This document shows, piece after piece, positions 17,449-25,001 of a stretch of DNA of 64,000 bases. Each line of letters begins with the position of its first letter. Position 1 is the first letter of the stretch. The translations under genes were made by a program, and so were the position numbers. The stretch lies in assembly GCF_002813445.1 (NCBI RefSeq), contig NZ_PHHD01000001.1, positions 6,696,001 through 6,760,000 on the forward strand. The letters run 5' to 3'. The stretch is from Pseudomonas tolaasii NCPPB 2192 (lineage in GTDB: Bacteria; Pseudomonadota; Gammaproteobacteria; Pseudomonadales; Pseudomonadaceae). The notes under the pieces were generated by a model. The model saw only the letters and a list, made by a program, of their open reading frames with translations, was not told where the DNA came from and ran no database searches.

Positions 17449-18134
17449 AGATCAGCCGCCCTTACGCCTACCGAGTAGCGCTTCTCAAGATGACGCAAGG
17501 CCAGCAACGAGACGCTGGTGATCACCAGGTACATCGCCGCCACTGCGAGGAAGAAGGTAAAAGGCTCGCGGGTGGCGTCTGCCGCCTGCTTGGCCTTGAA
17601 CATCATGTCTTGCAGGCCCACCACCGAAATCAGCGCGGTGGCCTTGGTCAGTACCAGCCAGTTGTTGGTAAAGCCGGGGATCGCCAGCCGGATCATCTGC
17701 GGCACCATCACCCGGAAAAACACCTGGAACGGGCTCATGCCATACGCCATGCCGGCTTCTGCCTGACCCTTGGGAATGGCCATGAAGGCGCCACGGAAGG
17801 TTTCCGAAAGGTAGGCGCCAAAGATGAAACCCAGGGTGCCGATGCCGGCGGCCAAGGGGTTCAAGTCGATATAGTCGTCGTAGCCGAGCATCGGCGCGAC
17901 GCGGTTGAGCAGGTCCTGACCGCCGTAGAAAATCAGCAGGATCAGCACCAAATCGGGAATCCCGCGGATCACCGTGGAGTACAAGTCACCCAGCCAGGCC
18001 AGCCAGCGCACCGGCGACAGGCGCAACGCGACCCCGATCAGACCCAGAACAATGGCCAAGGCCATGGACGACAAGGCGAGCTGAAGCGTCAACCATGCGC
18101 CATCGAGGATGACGGCCCCGTAGCCTTTCAACAT
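17445..18134 (-). CDS. aotQ: Arginine/ornithine ABC transporter permease (AotQ)
   Basis: 229 residues, partner permease of AotM. Begins MLKGYGAVILDGAWLTLQLALSSMALAIVLGLIGV (first membrane span). The EAA loop is QAEAGMAYGMSPFQVFFRVMVPQMIRLAIPG. It lies 91 bp after aotJ, with an intrinsic-terminator-like hairpin in the gap that probably reduces permease expression relative to the binding protein. Confidence 0.96.
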   Translation of the reverse strand: MLKGYGAVILDGAWLTLQLALSSMALAIVLGLIGVALRLSPVRWLAWLGDLYSTVIRGIPDLVLILLIFYGGQDLLNRVAPMLGYDDYIDLNPLAAGIGTLGFIFGAYLSETFRGAFMAIPKGQAEAGMAYGMSPFQVFFRVMVPQMIRLAIPGFTNNWLVLTKATALISVVGLQDMMFKAKQAADATREPFTFFLAVAAMYLVITSVSLLALRHLEKRYSVGVRAADL

Positions 18135-18160
18135 GATTCAGGTCCTCGAAAAGGGGGATG

Positions 18161-18203
18161 AAAAAATGGCGCAAACCTCAGGAATTCTGTTGCTTGCGCC
18201 ATT
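18161..18203 (-). terminator. Terminator-like hairpin between aotJ and aotQ
   Basis: Perfect 10-bp inverted repeat AATGGCGCAA / TTGCGCCATT (18165-18174 and 18194-18203) followed, on the minus strand, by six T. It sits just after the binding-protein gene, where partial termination commonly sets a high binding-protein to permease ratio. Confidence 0.75.
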
Positions 18204-18225
18204 GCGGACAGACAGCTGCGACGAG

Positions 18226-19011
18226 TTACTTAGGGTCAGCGCCGTAAATATCGAAGTCGAAGTATTTGTCCTGGATTTTCTTGTATTCGCCGTTGGCACG
18301 GATCGCCGCGATGGCCGCGTTGATCTTGTCCAGATCGGCCTTGTCGCCTTTACGTACCGCGATGCCTACGCCGTCGCCGAAGTATTTGACGTCGGTGAAC
18401 TGTGGGCCCACGAACGCGTAGCCTTTACCGGCCGGCGTCTTCAGGAAACCGTCTTGCAGCAGGGTGGCGTCAGCCACGGTGCCATCGAGGCGACCGGCTT
18501 CCACGTCCAGGTAGATTTCGTTCTGCGAGCTGTAAGGCACGACGGTGGCGCCTTTGGGAGCCAGCACTTCCTTGGCGAAACGGTCATGAATCGAGCCGCG
18601 TTGCACGCCGATTTTCTTGCCTTTGAGTTCATCCAGGCTGTCGCTGACGGTGGTGCCTTCCTTCATGACCAGGCGCGCCGGGGTCAGGTAGTAGCGGGTG
18701 GTGAAGTCCACGGACTTCTTGCGGTCGTCAGTGATGGACATGGACGACAGGATCGCGTCGATCTTGCGCACTTTCAGCGCCGGGATCAGGCCGTCGAATT
18801 CTTGCTCGACCCACACACACTTGACCTTCATCTCTGCGCACAGGGCGTTACCGATGTCGTAGTCAAAACCCACGATGCTGCCATCCGGCGCCTTCGAGGC
18901 AAACGGAGGGTAAGCCGCTTCGATACCAATCTTCAGGGGCTTCTCATCAGCGAAAGCCTGCATGGACAGCACGGACAGCGCCAGGGCGCCCAACAGCACG
19001 AGTTTCTTCAT
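18226..19011 (-). CDS. aotJ: Arginine/ornithine periplasmic binding protein (AotJ)
   Basis: 261 residues from ATG 19011. A clear signal peptide MKKLVLLGALALSVLSMQAFA is followed by DEKPLKIGIEAAYPPFASKAPDGSIVGFDYDIGNALC, the family-3 solute-binding fold. The SSMSITDDRKKSVDFTTRYY motif and GVQRGSIHDRF are typical of the LAO/arginine class. A cysteine pair (ALCAEMKVKC) matches the known disulfide loop of this class. First gene of the aot operon; the start chosen ignores 44 in-frame codons upstream that lack a signal peptide. Confidence 0.96.
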   Translation of the reverse strand: MKKLVLLGALALSVLSMQAFADEKPLKIGIEAAYPPFASKAPDGSIVGFDYDIGNALCAEMKVKCVWVEQEFDGLIPALKVRKIDAILSSMSITDDRKKSVDFTTRYYLTPARLVMKEGTTVSDSLDELKGKKIGVQRGSIHDRFAKEVLAPKGATVVPYSSQNEIYLDVEAGRLDGTVADATLLQDGFLKTPAGKGYAFVGPQFTDVKYFGDGVGIAVRKGDKADLDKINAAIAAIRANGEYKKIQDKYFDFDIYGADPK

Positions 19012-19168
19012 CTTGGGACTCCATCGGTATAGGGCAAAAAGCAGAATGAGCCAGGGCCCACGATGCGACTTAAGTGAAACCGAATAGCGGTGCTGCGTCC
19101 TACACAGGTTCAACACCTGAGACGACGAGCGAGTGATCGGCATTCTAACGACAGGCCGGAAGCCGATA

Positions 19169-19184
19169 TTTCCTCAATGCGACA
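19169..19184 (-). promoter_or_regulatory. Predicted ArgR half-site upstream of aotJ
   Basis: Minus-strand TGTCGC-N8-AA match about 158 bp upstream of the aotJ ATG. It has the same pattern and orientation relative to the gene as the two sites upstream of aruC. The rest of the 560-bp aotJ-acsA interval holds no gene that I can support. Confidence 0.5.
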
Positions 19185-19483
19185 ACAATTTACAGAAGCA
19201 CCGAGAAAACGGTTCCAGCACATTGACAGCCTCTGAGTTTTATGCAGAGACAAAAGATATTAAACCTGTTGATGCTGCAAATAGCGGGCCTATTATTCGC
19301 AAACCCTTCTGGCACGGCAAGTCTGGCGTTTAATCTTATTTCCGGGGGTGTCTGGAATGGGGTTTTTCGGGGCGCTGCCGTAGCGCATTGCCTCAGGATC
19401 GGGCGGCGGGTTACACATTTGGCAGGGGCGGTAACATTCGGAAATGCCCTACCTGAAAAACCGATATTTATTGGTTTGGAAAT

Positions 19484-19514
19484 GATCGTTCCCACGCTCT
19501 GCGTGGGAACGATC
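19484..19514. repeat. Second repeat family, single palindrome
   Basis: GATCGTTCCCACGC-TCT-GCGTGGGAACGATC, a perfect 14-bp inverted repeat. The same sequence forms the ends of the larger elements at 29236-29363 and 52879-52982. It lies just downstream of the acsA terminator. Confidence 0.85.
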
Positions 19515-19525
19515 GGCAGAGCCCA

Positions 19526-19561
19526 CAAAAAAGCCCCACCCGGCTTTCACCGAATGGGGCT
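19526..19561 (-). terminator. Intrinsic terminator of acsA
   Basis: On the minus strand AGCCCCA...TGGGGCT with an inner CGG/CCG continuation, followed by six T. It starts 12 bp after the acsA stop codon. Confidence 0.85.
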
Positions 19562-19573
19562 CTGTACGCGGCC

Positions 19574-21529
19574 TTACGCGACGTTCATGGTCTTGTGCGT
19601 CTCAATCAAATGCGCCACCACACCCGGATCCGCCAGGGTGGAGATATCCCCCAGCCCGTCATACTCAGCCGTGGCAATCTTGCGCAAAATCCTGCGCATG
19701 ATTTTCCCCGAACGCGTCTTCGGCAACCCCGGCGCCCACTGGATCACATCCGGCGAAGCAATCGGCCCGATCTCTTTACGCACCCAGTTTTTCAGCTCCA
19801 GGCGCAACGCTTCGTTCGGTTCCTCGCCATTTTTCAGCGTGACGTACACATAGATGCCCTGCCCCTTGATGTCATGGGGCACCCCCACCACCGCCGCTTC
19901 CGCGACTTTCGGGTGGGCAACCATTGCACTTTCTATCTCGGCAGTGCCCATGCGGTGGCCGGACACGTTCAGCACGTCGTCCACACGCCCGGTGATCCAC
20001 CAGTAACCGTCTTCATCACGACGCGCGCCGTCACCGGTGAAGTACATGCCACGGAAGGTCTTGAAATAGGTGTCGACGAAACGGTCATGGTCGCCGTACA
20101 GCGTACGCGCCTGGCCCGGCCATGAATCGAGGATCACCAGGTTGCCTTCGGCAGCGCCTTCGATGATGTTGCCCAGGTTGTCCACCAGCGCTGGCACCAC
20201 ACCGAAGAACGGGCGTGCAGCCGAACCCGGCTTGAGCGCGTGGGCGCCCGGCAGCGGGCTCATCAGGGTCGCGCCGGTTTCGGTCTGCCACCAGGTGTCG
20301 ACGATCGGGCAACGGGATTGGCCGACGTTCTTGTAGTACCAGTCCCACGCTTCCGGGTTGATCGGCTCACCCACCGAACCGAGCAGACGCAAGCTGCTGC
20401 CGTCCACCCCCTCACAGGCCGCGGTGCCGGACGCCATCATTGCGCGAATCGCGGTCGGCGCGGTGTAGAGGATGTTGACCTTGTGCTTGTCGACGATCTT
20501 GGCGACGCGGGTGATGTCCGGGTAGTTCGGCACGCCTTCGAACAGCAGCGTGGTCGCGCCGTTCGCCAGCGGGCCGTAAACGATATAAGTGTGGCCGGTG
20601 ACCCAGCCTACGTCGGCGGTGCACCAGTAGATTTCACCCGGGCGGTAGTCGAACACGCGCTCATGAGTCAGGGCCGCGTAAAGCAGGTAGCCGCCGGTGG
20701 TGTGCTGCACGCCCTTGGGCTTGCCGGTGGAGCCGGAGGTATACAGGATGAACAGCGCTTCTTCGGCGCCCATCTCTTTGGGCGCGCACACGGTGCCCGC
20801 CACTTTCATCAGGTCTTCGTACCAGATGTCGCGATGCTGGTTCCACTTGATGTTGCCGTTGGTGCGCTTGCACACGATGACTTTCTGAATGCTGCTGGTT
20901 TCCGGGTTGGTCAGCGCGTCATCGACGTTGGCCTTCAGCGGAATTTTCTTACCGGCGCGGATACCTTCGTCAGCCGTGATCACCACCTTTGACCGACAGT
21001 CGATGATGCGACCGGCCAGGGCTTCCGGGGAAAAACCGCCAAACACCACGGAGTGAATCGCACCGATACGGGTACACGCCAGCATGGCGACCACGGCTTC
21101 GGGGATCATCGGCATATAAATAGTCACCACGTCGCCGCGGTGCACATCCTGGCCGCGCAGGGCGTTGGCGAACTTGCAGACTTCTTCATGCAGTTCGCGG
21201 TAGGTGATGGTGCGGCTTTCGGAAGGATCGTCGCCCTCCCAGATGATGGCGGCCTGGTCGCCACGCTCGGCGAGGTGGCGGTCCAGGCAGTTGTAGGAAA
21301 CGTTCAGGGTGCCGTCGGCAAACCATTTGATGTCGACATGGTGGTCGTCGAAAGAGGTCTGCTTCACCGCGGTGAAAGGCTTGACCCAGTCAAGGCGCTT
21401 GGCTTGCTCACGCCAGAAGCCATCGGGGTTGACCACCGACTGCTGGTACATGGCCTTGTAGGTCGCCTCGTCGGTCAGCGTATTGGCTGCTACTTCGGGG
21501 CGAACGGGGTACAGGGAAGCCGCACTCAT
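19574..21529 (-). CDS. acsA: Acetyl-CoA synthetase
   Basis: AMP-forming activation of acetate to acetyl-CoA. 651 residues, the usual length, from ATG 21529 with an AGGTAAGAAAG ribosome-binding site. ANL-superfamily motifs: YTSGSTGKPKGVQHTTGGYLL (P-loop), DTWWQTETGA, FTGDGARRDEDGYWWITGRVDDVLNVSGHR, and the conserved lysine TRSGKIMRRILRKIA near the C terminus, the target of Pat-type acetylation in other bacteria. acsA next to aotJ is also the order in P. aeruginosa. Confidence 0.97.
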   Translation of the reverse strand: MSAASLYPVRPEVAANTLTDEATYKAMYQQSVVNPDGFWREQAKRLDWVKPFTAVKQTSFDDHHVDIKWFADGTLNVSYNCLDRHLAERGDQAAIIWEGDDPSESRTITYRELHEEVCKFANALRGQDVHRGDVVTIYMPMIPEAVVAMLACTRIGAIHSVVFGGFSPEALAGRIIDCRSKVVITADEGIRAGKKIPLKANVDDALTNPETSSIQKVIVCKRTNGNIKWNQHRDIWYEDLMKVAGTVCAPKEMGAEEALFILYTSGSTGKPKGVQHTTGGYLLYAALTHERVFDYRPGEIYWCTADVGWVTGHTYIVYGPLANGATTLLFEGVPNYPDITRVAKIVDKHKVNILYTAPTAIRAMMASGTAACEGVDGSSLRLLGSVGEPINPEAWDWYYKNVGQSRCPIVDTWWQTETGATLMSPLPGAHALKPGSAARPFFGVVPALVDNLGNIIEGAAEGNLVILDSWPGQARTLYGDHDRFVDTYFKTFRGMYFTGDGARRDEDGYWWITGRVDDVLNVSGHRMGTAEIESAMVAHPKVAEAAVVGVPHDIKGQGIYVYVTLKNGEEPNEALRLELKNWVRKEIGPIASPDVIQWAPGLPKTRSGKIMRRILRKIATAEYDGLGDISTLADPGVVAHLIETHKTMNVA

Positions 21530-21748
21530 CTTTCTTACCTCGGTGACAATCGTTGTTTTTGTAGGCCCTGTTGTAGCCGGGGCGCCCCCATAGAACCATT
21601 CGACGATGGTAGTAACAAGCCCCTACAAAATGCCATGCCATGTGGTTTTGCTGCTCTGGCCCGCGGCCCGTGGCGCTTTGCGCCTTGATGAAAAAAGCTT
21701 TACCAGGGGATTGTTACAAAAACCGCCAATAGTGTTTATCAAAAGTGC

Positions 21749-21767
21749 GGGTATATGAATATAACCC
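21749..21767. promoter_or_regulatory. Near-palindrome in the acsA/DUF2790 divergent interval
   Basis: GGGTATATGAATATAACCC, an inverted repeat with one extra base in the right arm. It lies 220 bp upstream of acsA and 160 bp upstream of the divergent small gene, so it could be an operator for either. No regulator is named. Nothing else was recognised in this roughly 400-bp interval. Confidence 0.3.
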
Positions 21768-21925
21768 TCAGGCCTAAAATCAACTCCGCCAACAAGGCAC
21801 TGTGATTAACAACGTAACAGCCCCCACGAAGGCAACGTTAATCCGAACTTTCCAACCCCAAGTTACACACGTGGCCTCACAAGGGCCCCGTGACCCACTT
21901 CGACCTCAATAAGGTAAATAGAGAA

Positions 21926-22195
21926 ATGAAAGCTTTAGTAGTTATGGCCCTCAGCAGCCTGTGCGCCACCGCCGCCCTGGCCGACGAGGCCGCGACTGAC
22001 GTAGCTGGCAGCAATACCCCGATTGTTGAAGACTATACTTACAGCACCCACCTGGACGTGGCCAAAGTATTGTCCATGAGTACCATCCCGGAAGTTTGCC
22101 AAGTTGTTCCCGTACAAATGGAATATGAAGACTCGCAAGGCCAACGCCACATTCTTAAATATCAAGTCATGGGCAACGGTTGCTCTAACGGCTAA
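21926..22195 (+). CDS. Small exported DUF2790 protein
   Basis: 89 residues from ATG 21926, preceded by an AATAAGG/AGAG purine run. A signal peptide is evident: MKALVVMALSSLCATAALA, cleavage before DEAATDV. The mature part carries the Pseudomonas-specific DUF2790 pattern (VEDYTYSTHLDVAKVLSMS, CQVVPVQMEYEDSQG, KYQVMGNGC). Such proteins are periplasmic and often stress- or metal-responsive in Pseudomonas, but no biochemical role is known. Two cysteines in the mature part could form a disulfide. It stands alone, with a strong hairpin after it. Confidence 0.85.
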   Translation: MKALVVMALSSLCATAALADEAATDVAGSNTPIVEDYTYSTHLDVAKVLSMSTIPEVCQVVPVQMEYEDSQGQRHILKYQVMGNGCSNG

Positions 22196-22225
22196 TAACT
22201 TATCAAGTTAGTTTCAAACCCGGAT

Positions 22226-22260
22226 CTTGGTAGCCGCAGGAAATCGTTCCTGCGGCCAAG
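22226..22260. terminator. Strong hairpin after the DUF2790 gene
   Basis: CTTG-GTA-GCCGCAGGAA-ATCG-TTCCTGCGGC-CAAG: a 10-bp stem with tetraloop and a further 4-bp outer helix, 30 bp after the stop. There is no T-run, so it may stabilise the 3' end or be a weak terminator. Confidence 0.5.
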
Positions 22261-22290
22261 GCCCCATCCCCGCCACACCCCAATCCAAAT

Positions 22291-22316
22291 GTGGGAGCTG
22301 GCTTGCCTGCGATAGC
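22291..22316. repeat. Single REP sequence
   Basis: GTGGGAGCTGGCTTGCCTGCGAT without an inverted partner nearby, unlike the other copies. Possible decayed REPIN. Confidence 0.85.
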
Positions 22317-22686
22317 GACAGCCGCCACACCACCGCACTCAGCAACAGCCACCCCTCCCCAGCCTCAACAAAATACCTCCACCGCCCGTCACCCCGCCAA
22401 ACCCCTGTAAACCCTCACTCTGGCTCAAATAGCAGGCTTTTTGTCTGTCATCCGTGACCATCCGCCCCAACACAAACCCGAATTTTTCACCTACAATGCG
22501 CGGGTAAATCGGGCCTGCAATATCCCTTTACACCGGGATGAAGAGCCAGACCTGAGGCCTCCCGCGCAAGCTTGCACCGACCGCTGCGCACCTCAAGCCT
22601 CACGCAGAGCACCCGTAACCCAATTACGTTTAATGCGTGCGCTAGCTGCAACAAACGATTCCTTAAGATCCACCGCGGCCTCAGGG

Positions 22687-22720
22687 CCGTGTGAACACCC
22701 AACCATCCGGTTTCACACGG
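22687..22720 (+). promoter_or_regulatory. Hairpin in the nrdB leader
   Basis: CCGTGTGAA and TTCACACGG form a perfect 9-bp stem around a 16-nt loop, ending 36 nt before the nrdB ATG and 21 nt before its AGGAG ribosome-binding site. No gene is seen in the ~300-bp leader, although the nrdB frame stays open through it. A TACAAT -10-like hexamer is present near 22491. Confidence 0.4.
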
Positions 22721-22755
22721 GCACCTTTGAGCCCTCACGCAGGAGACGACACGTC

Positions 22756-24009
22756 ATGCTGAGCTGGGACGAATTCGACAAAGAAGAAGACGGCGAAGTA
22801 GCCACCACCAAAGGCGCCAACGCCGGCCACGCCACCGAAGCCAACATGGACCGCCTCGACGGTGCCGGCGCCGCTGCCGCCATCGAAGCCCGCGCCGTCA
22901 CCGCCAGTGACTCCGCCGCCATCATCCGCGCCAAAGCCGCCCTCGACAGCCTCGACGTCGCCGAAGGCCTCGCCGAACTCGAAGGCGCTTCCGCCCGCGT
23001 CGCCGTCGACGAAAAGCGCATGATCAACTGCCGCGCCGACCTCAACCAACTCGTACCCTTCAAGTACGACTGGGCCTGGCAAAAGTACCTCGACGGCTGC
23101 GCCAACCACTGGATGCCGCAAGAGGTCAACATGACCGCCGACATCGCCCTGTGGAAAAACCCCGAAGGCCTGACCGACGACGAACGTCGCATCGTCATGC
23201 GCAACCTCGGCTTCTTCTCCACCGCCGACTCGTTGGTAGCCAACAACCTGGTCCTGGCCGTGTACCGCCTGATCACCAACCCGGAGTGCCGCCAGTACAT
23301 CCTGCGCCAGGCCTTCGAAGAAGCGATCCACACCCACGCCTACCAGTACTGCATCGAATCGCTGGCCATGGACGAAGGCGAAATCTTCAACATGTACCAC
23401 GAGATTCCATCGGTCGCGAAGAAAGCGGCGTGGGGCCTGAAGTACACCCGCTCGATCTCCGATCCGAAGTTCGAAACCGGCACCGTTGAGACCGACAAAG
23501 AACTGCTGCGCAACCTGGTCGCTTACTACTGCGTGCTGGAAGGCATCTTCTTCTACTGCGGCTTCACCCAGATCCTGTCCATGGGCCGCCGCAACAAAAT
23601 GACCGGCGTGGCCGAACAGTTCCAGTACATCCTGCGCGATGAGTCGATGCACCTGAACTTCGGTATCGATGTGATCAACCAGATCAAAATCGAAAACCCG
23701 CACTTGTGGGATGCCGAGATGAAGGAAGAAGCGACCCAGATGATTTTGCAGGGGACGCAGCTGGAGATTGAATACGCGCGGGATACCATGCCGCGCGGGG
23801 TGCTGGGCATGAATGCGGCGATGATGGAGGACTATCTGAAGTTCATCGCTAACCGTCGTCTGTCGCAGATTGGCTTGAAGGAAGAATATCCGGGGACCAC
23901 CAACCCGTTCCCGTGGATGAGCGAAATCATGGACTTGAAGAAAGAGAAGAATTTCTTTGAGACTCGGGTTATTGAGTATCAGACTGGCGGTGCGCTGAGC
24001 TGGGATTGA
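22756..24009 (+). CDS. nrdB: Class Ia ribonucleotide reductase small subunit (NrdB)
   Basis: Houses the diiron-tyrosyl radical used by NrdA to make deoxyribonucleotides. 417 residues from ATG 22756 with a CAGGAGACGAC ribosome-binding site. The first ~100 residues (acidic and Ala-rich) are the extra N-terminal part typical of Pseudomonas NrdB. The core shows E-x2-H-x3-Y in FEEAIHTHAYQY (iron ligands and radical tyrosine, numbered 115, 118, 122 in E. coli) and RDESMHLNFG for the second ligand pair. The frame is open far upstream, but the ribosome-binding site and family start favour 22756. No nrdA is beside it, which is unusual. Confidence 0.95.
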   Translation: MLSWDEFDKEEDGEVATTKGANAGHATEANMDRLDGAGAAAAIEARAVTASDSAAIIRAKAALDSLDVAEGLAELEGASARVAVDEKRMINCRADLNQLVPFKYDWAWQKYLDGCANHWMPQEVNMTADIALWKNPEGLTDDERRIVMRNLGFFSTADSLVANNLVLAVYRLITNPECRQYILRQAFEEAIHTHAYQYCIESLAMDEGEIFNMYHEIPSVAKKAAWGLKYTRSISDPKFETGTVETDKELLRNLVAYYCVLEGIFFYCGFTQILSMGRRNKMTGVAEQFQYILRDESMHLNFGIDVINQIKIENPHLWDAEMKEEATQMILQGTQLEIEYARDTMPRGVLGMNAAMMEDYLKFIANRRLSQIGLKEEYPGTTNPFPWMSEIMDLKKEKNFFETRVIEYQTGGALSWD

Positions 24010-24032
24010 TTCCTGAGCCGAGTACAATTAAG

Positions 24033-24059
24033 AAGCCCTGACTCGCTCAGGGCTTTTTT
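24033..24059 (+). terminator. Intrinsic terminator of nrdB
   Basis: AAGCCCTGA-CTCGC-TCAGGGCTT followed by T6, 24 bp after the nrdB stop. Confidence 0.9.
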
Positions 24060-24164
24060 ATGCCCGTTGATCCAGATGGGAGCCTTCTTACACTCAGATC
24101 GTCCAATCGATGGTTGATGTAAATGGCATAGCTAAATAACCTCGTCCGCCGGTGCCTAAGAAAC

Positions 24165-24314
24165 GCCCAACGTAGACGGTTGCCTCAACCACACAGCTGA
24201 ACATCCATCTGACCTCCGTCAGGCGGTGCGCATGCTGTCTTGAGGCCAGCTCAGTTGGAGTTTCTTAATCCGTCTCTACGTTGGGCTCTAGCCCTCCTGA
24301 AAATCACGTAGAGG
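24165..24314 (+). promoter_or_regulatory. Highly structured leader of the Bro-N gene (switch-like)
   Basis: Outer 12-bp helix GCCCAACGTAGA (24165-24176) with TCTACGTTGGGC (24275-24286), extended by CGG/CCG across a 2-nt bulge. Nested inside are GCCTCAA/TTGAGGC (24182-24188, 24240-24246), ACAGC/GCTGT (24193-24197, 24234-24238) and CTGAC/GTCAG (24209-24213, 24218-24222). The 3' arm CTCTACGT (24274-24281) can instead pair perfectly with ACGTAGAG (24306-24313), which contains most of the GAGG ribosome-binding site of the next gene. The two pairings exclude each other. This is seen directly; a riboswitch, attenuator or ligand is inference. Confidence 0.6.
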
Positions 24315-24323
24315 TCATAGGAA

Positions 24324-24902
24324 ATGCCTAATCAATATTTGCTCGATTTGCTGACTGCAAAGAAGGCAGGCACGACTGAGCCGTCGATTGCCATTGTATT
24401 CACGCGTCACTCTCTTCAACTTCACGCCCTACTTATAGAAAACCAAGCATGGTTCTGCGCGCGCGACCTTGGACGTTTGATGGGCTACTACCTGGATGAA
24501 CGGACGACTCGTAAGCTCGACGAGGATCAGAAACAAACCCTGCGATTGCTGTACCACGGTCAACCGGAAGAAATGTTGATGATCAGCGAGTCCGGCGCCT
24601 ATGCGCTGCTGGTCTATCACTACGCGCCAGAGAACAGACAGCTACGAAATTGGCTCACTCATGAAGTTATTCCGACATTGCGCGACGAACACCAGGCAAA
24701 AGCAGTAGAGCGGCCGTTGTTGAGCATGTTGGATTGGCCGCAGATGTCGTTAAATCTGTTGCATTGGCAGGATGAAGGCTGGATTCGGCTTCGGGATATG
24801 CCGTATTTATTGGTGAACCGAACCTATCGAAGTGAAGCGCCAAGGGCTTCATGGTGGAAAAAGCTCACTCAGGGCTTCCGAATGAAGCAGCGAACTCAAT
24901 AA
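24324..24902 (+). CDS. Bro-N domain protein, phage antirepressor-like
   Basis: 192 residues from ATG 24324 with GAGG ribosome-binding site 9 nt upstream. The Bro-N fold spans about residues 25-120: AWFCARDLGRLMGYYLDERTTRKL, then a ...SESGAYALLVYHYAPENRQLRNWLTHEVIPTLR block, the hallmark of the BRO/antirepressor family. The C-terminal 70 residues are unlike common phage Ant domains (RPLLSMLDWPQMSLNLLHWQDEGW). Base composition is visibly more AT-rich than nrdB and the HAD gene around it, suggesting transfer. It sits 100 bp before an HNH nuclease gene. Bro-N proteins can bind DNA; the target here is unknown. Confidence 0.8.
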   Translation: MPNQYLLDLLTAKKAGTTEPSIAIVFTRHSLQLHALLIENQAWFCARDLGRLMGYYLDERTTRKLDEDQKQTLRLLYHGQPEEMLMISESGAYALLVYHYAPENRQLRNWLTHEVIPTLRDEHQAKAVERPLLSMLDWPQMSLNLLHWQDEGWIRLRDMPYLLVNRTYRSEAPRASWWKKLTQGFRMKQRTQ

Positions 24903-24973
24903 AGTAAGCGACAGCCAATTCCTGCTGAAGCGTAGGAAATTTCGTAGACGCAATATTGGCTACTCAGTATCGT

Positions 24974-24994
24974 CCGAGGGTTTTCTACCCTCGG
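24974..24994 (+). promoter_or_regulatory. Hairpin directly upstream of the HNH gene start
   Basis: CCGAGGG-TTTTCTA-CCCTCGG, a perfect 7-bp stem ending 7 nt before the ATG. The only ribosome-binding-site-like run, GAGGG, is in its 5' arm. No T-run follows on either strand, so it is not a typical terminator. Confidence 0.5.
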
Positions 24995-25001
24995 CGGCTG
25001 T

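Noticed and set aside
19242..19853. Plus-strand open frame spanning the acsA terminator
   Set aside because: It crosses the terminator and part of acsA on the wrong strand and has no recognisable protein features.
22441..22755. N-terminal extension of NrdB from an upstream start
   Set aside because: The strong CAGGAG site and the family N terminus (MLSWDEFDKEE) support 22756; the upstream codons do not look like NrdB.
24165..24286. Retron-like non-coding RNA (msr/msd with a1/a2 repeats)
   Set aside because: The 12-bp inverted ends fit superficially, but no reverse transcriptase gene lies nearby and the alternative pairing with the ribosome-binding site explains the layout better.
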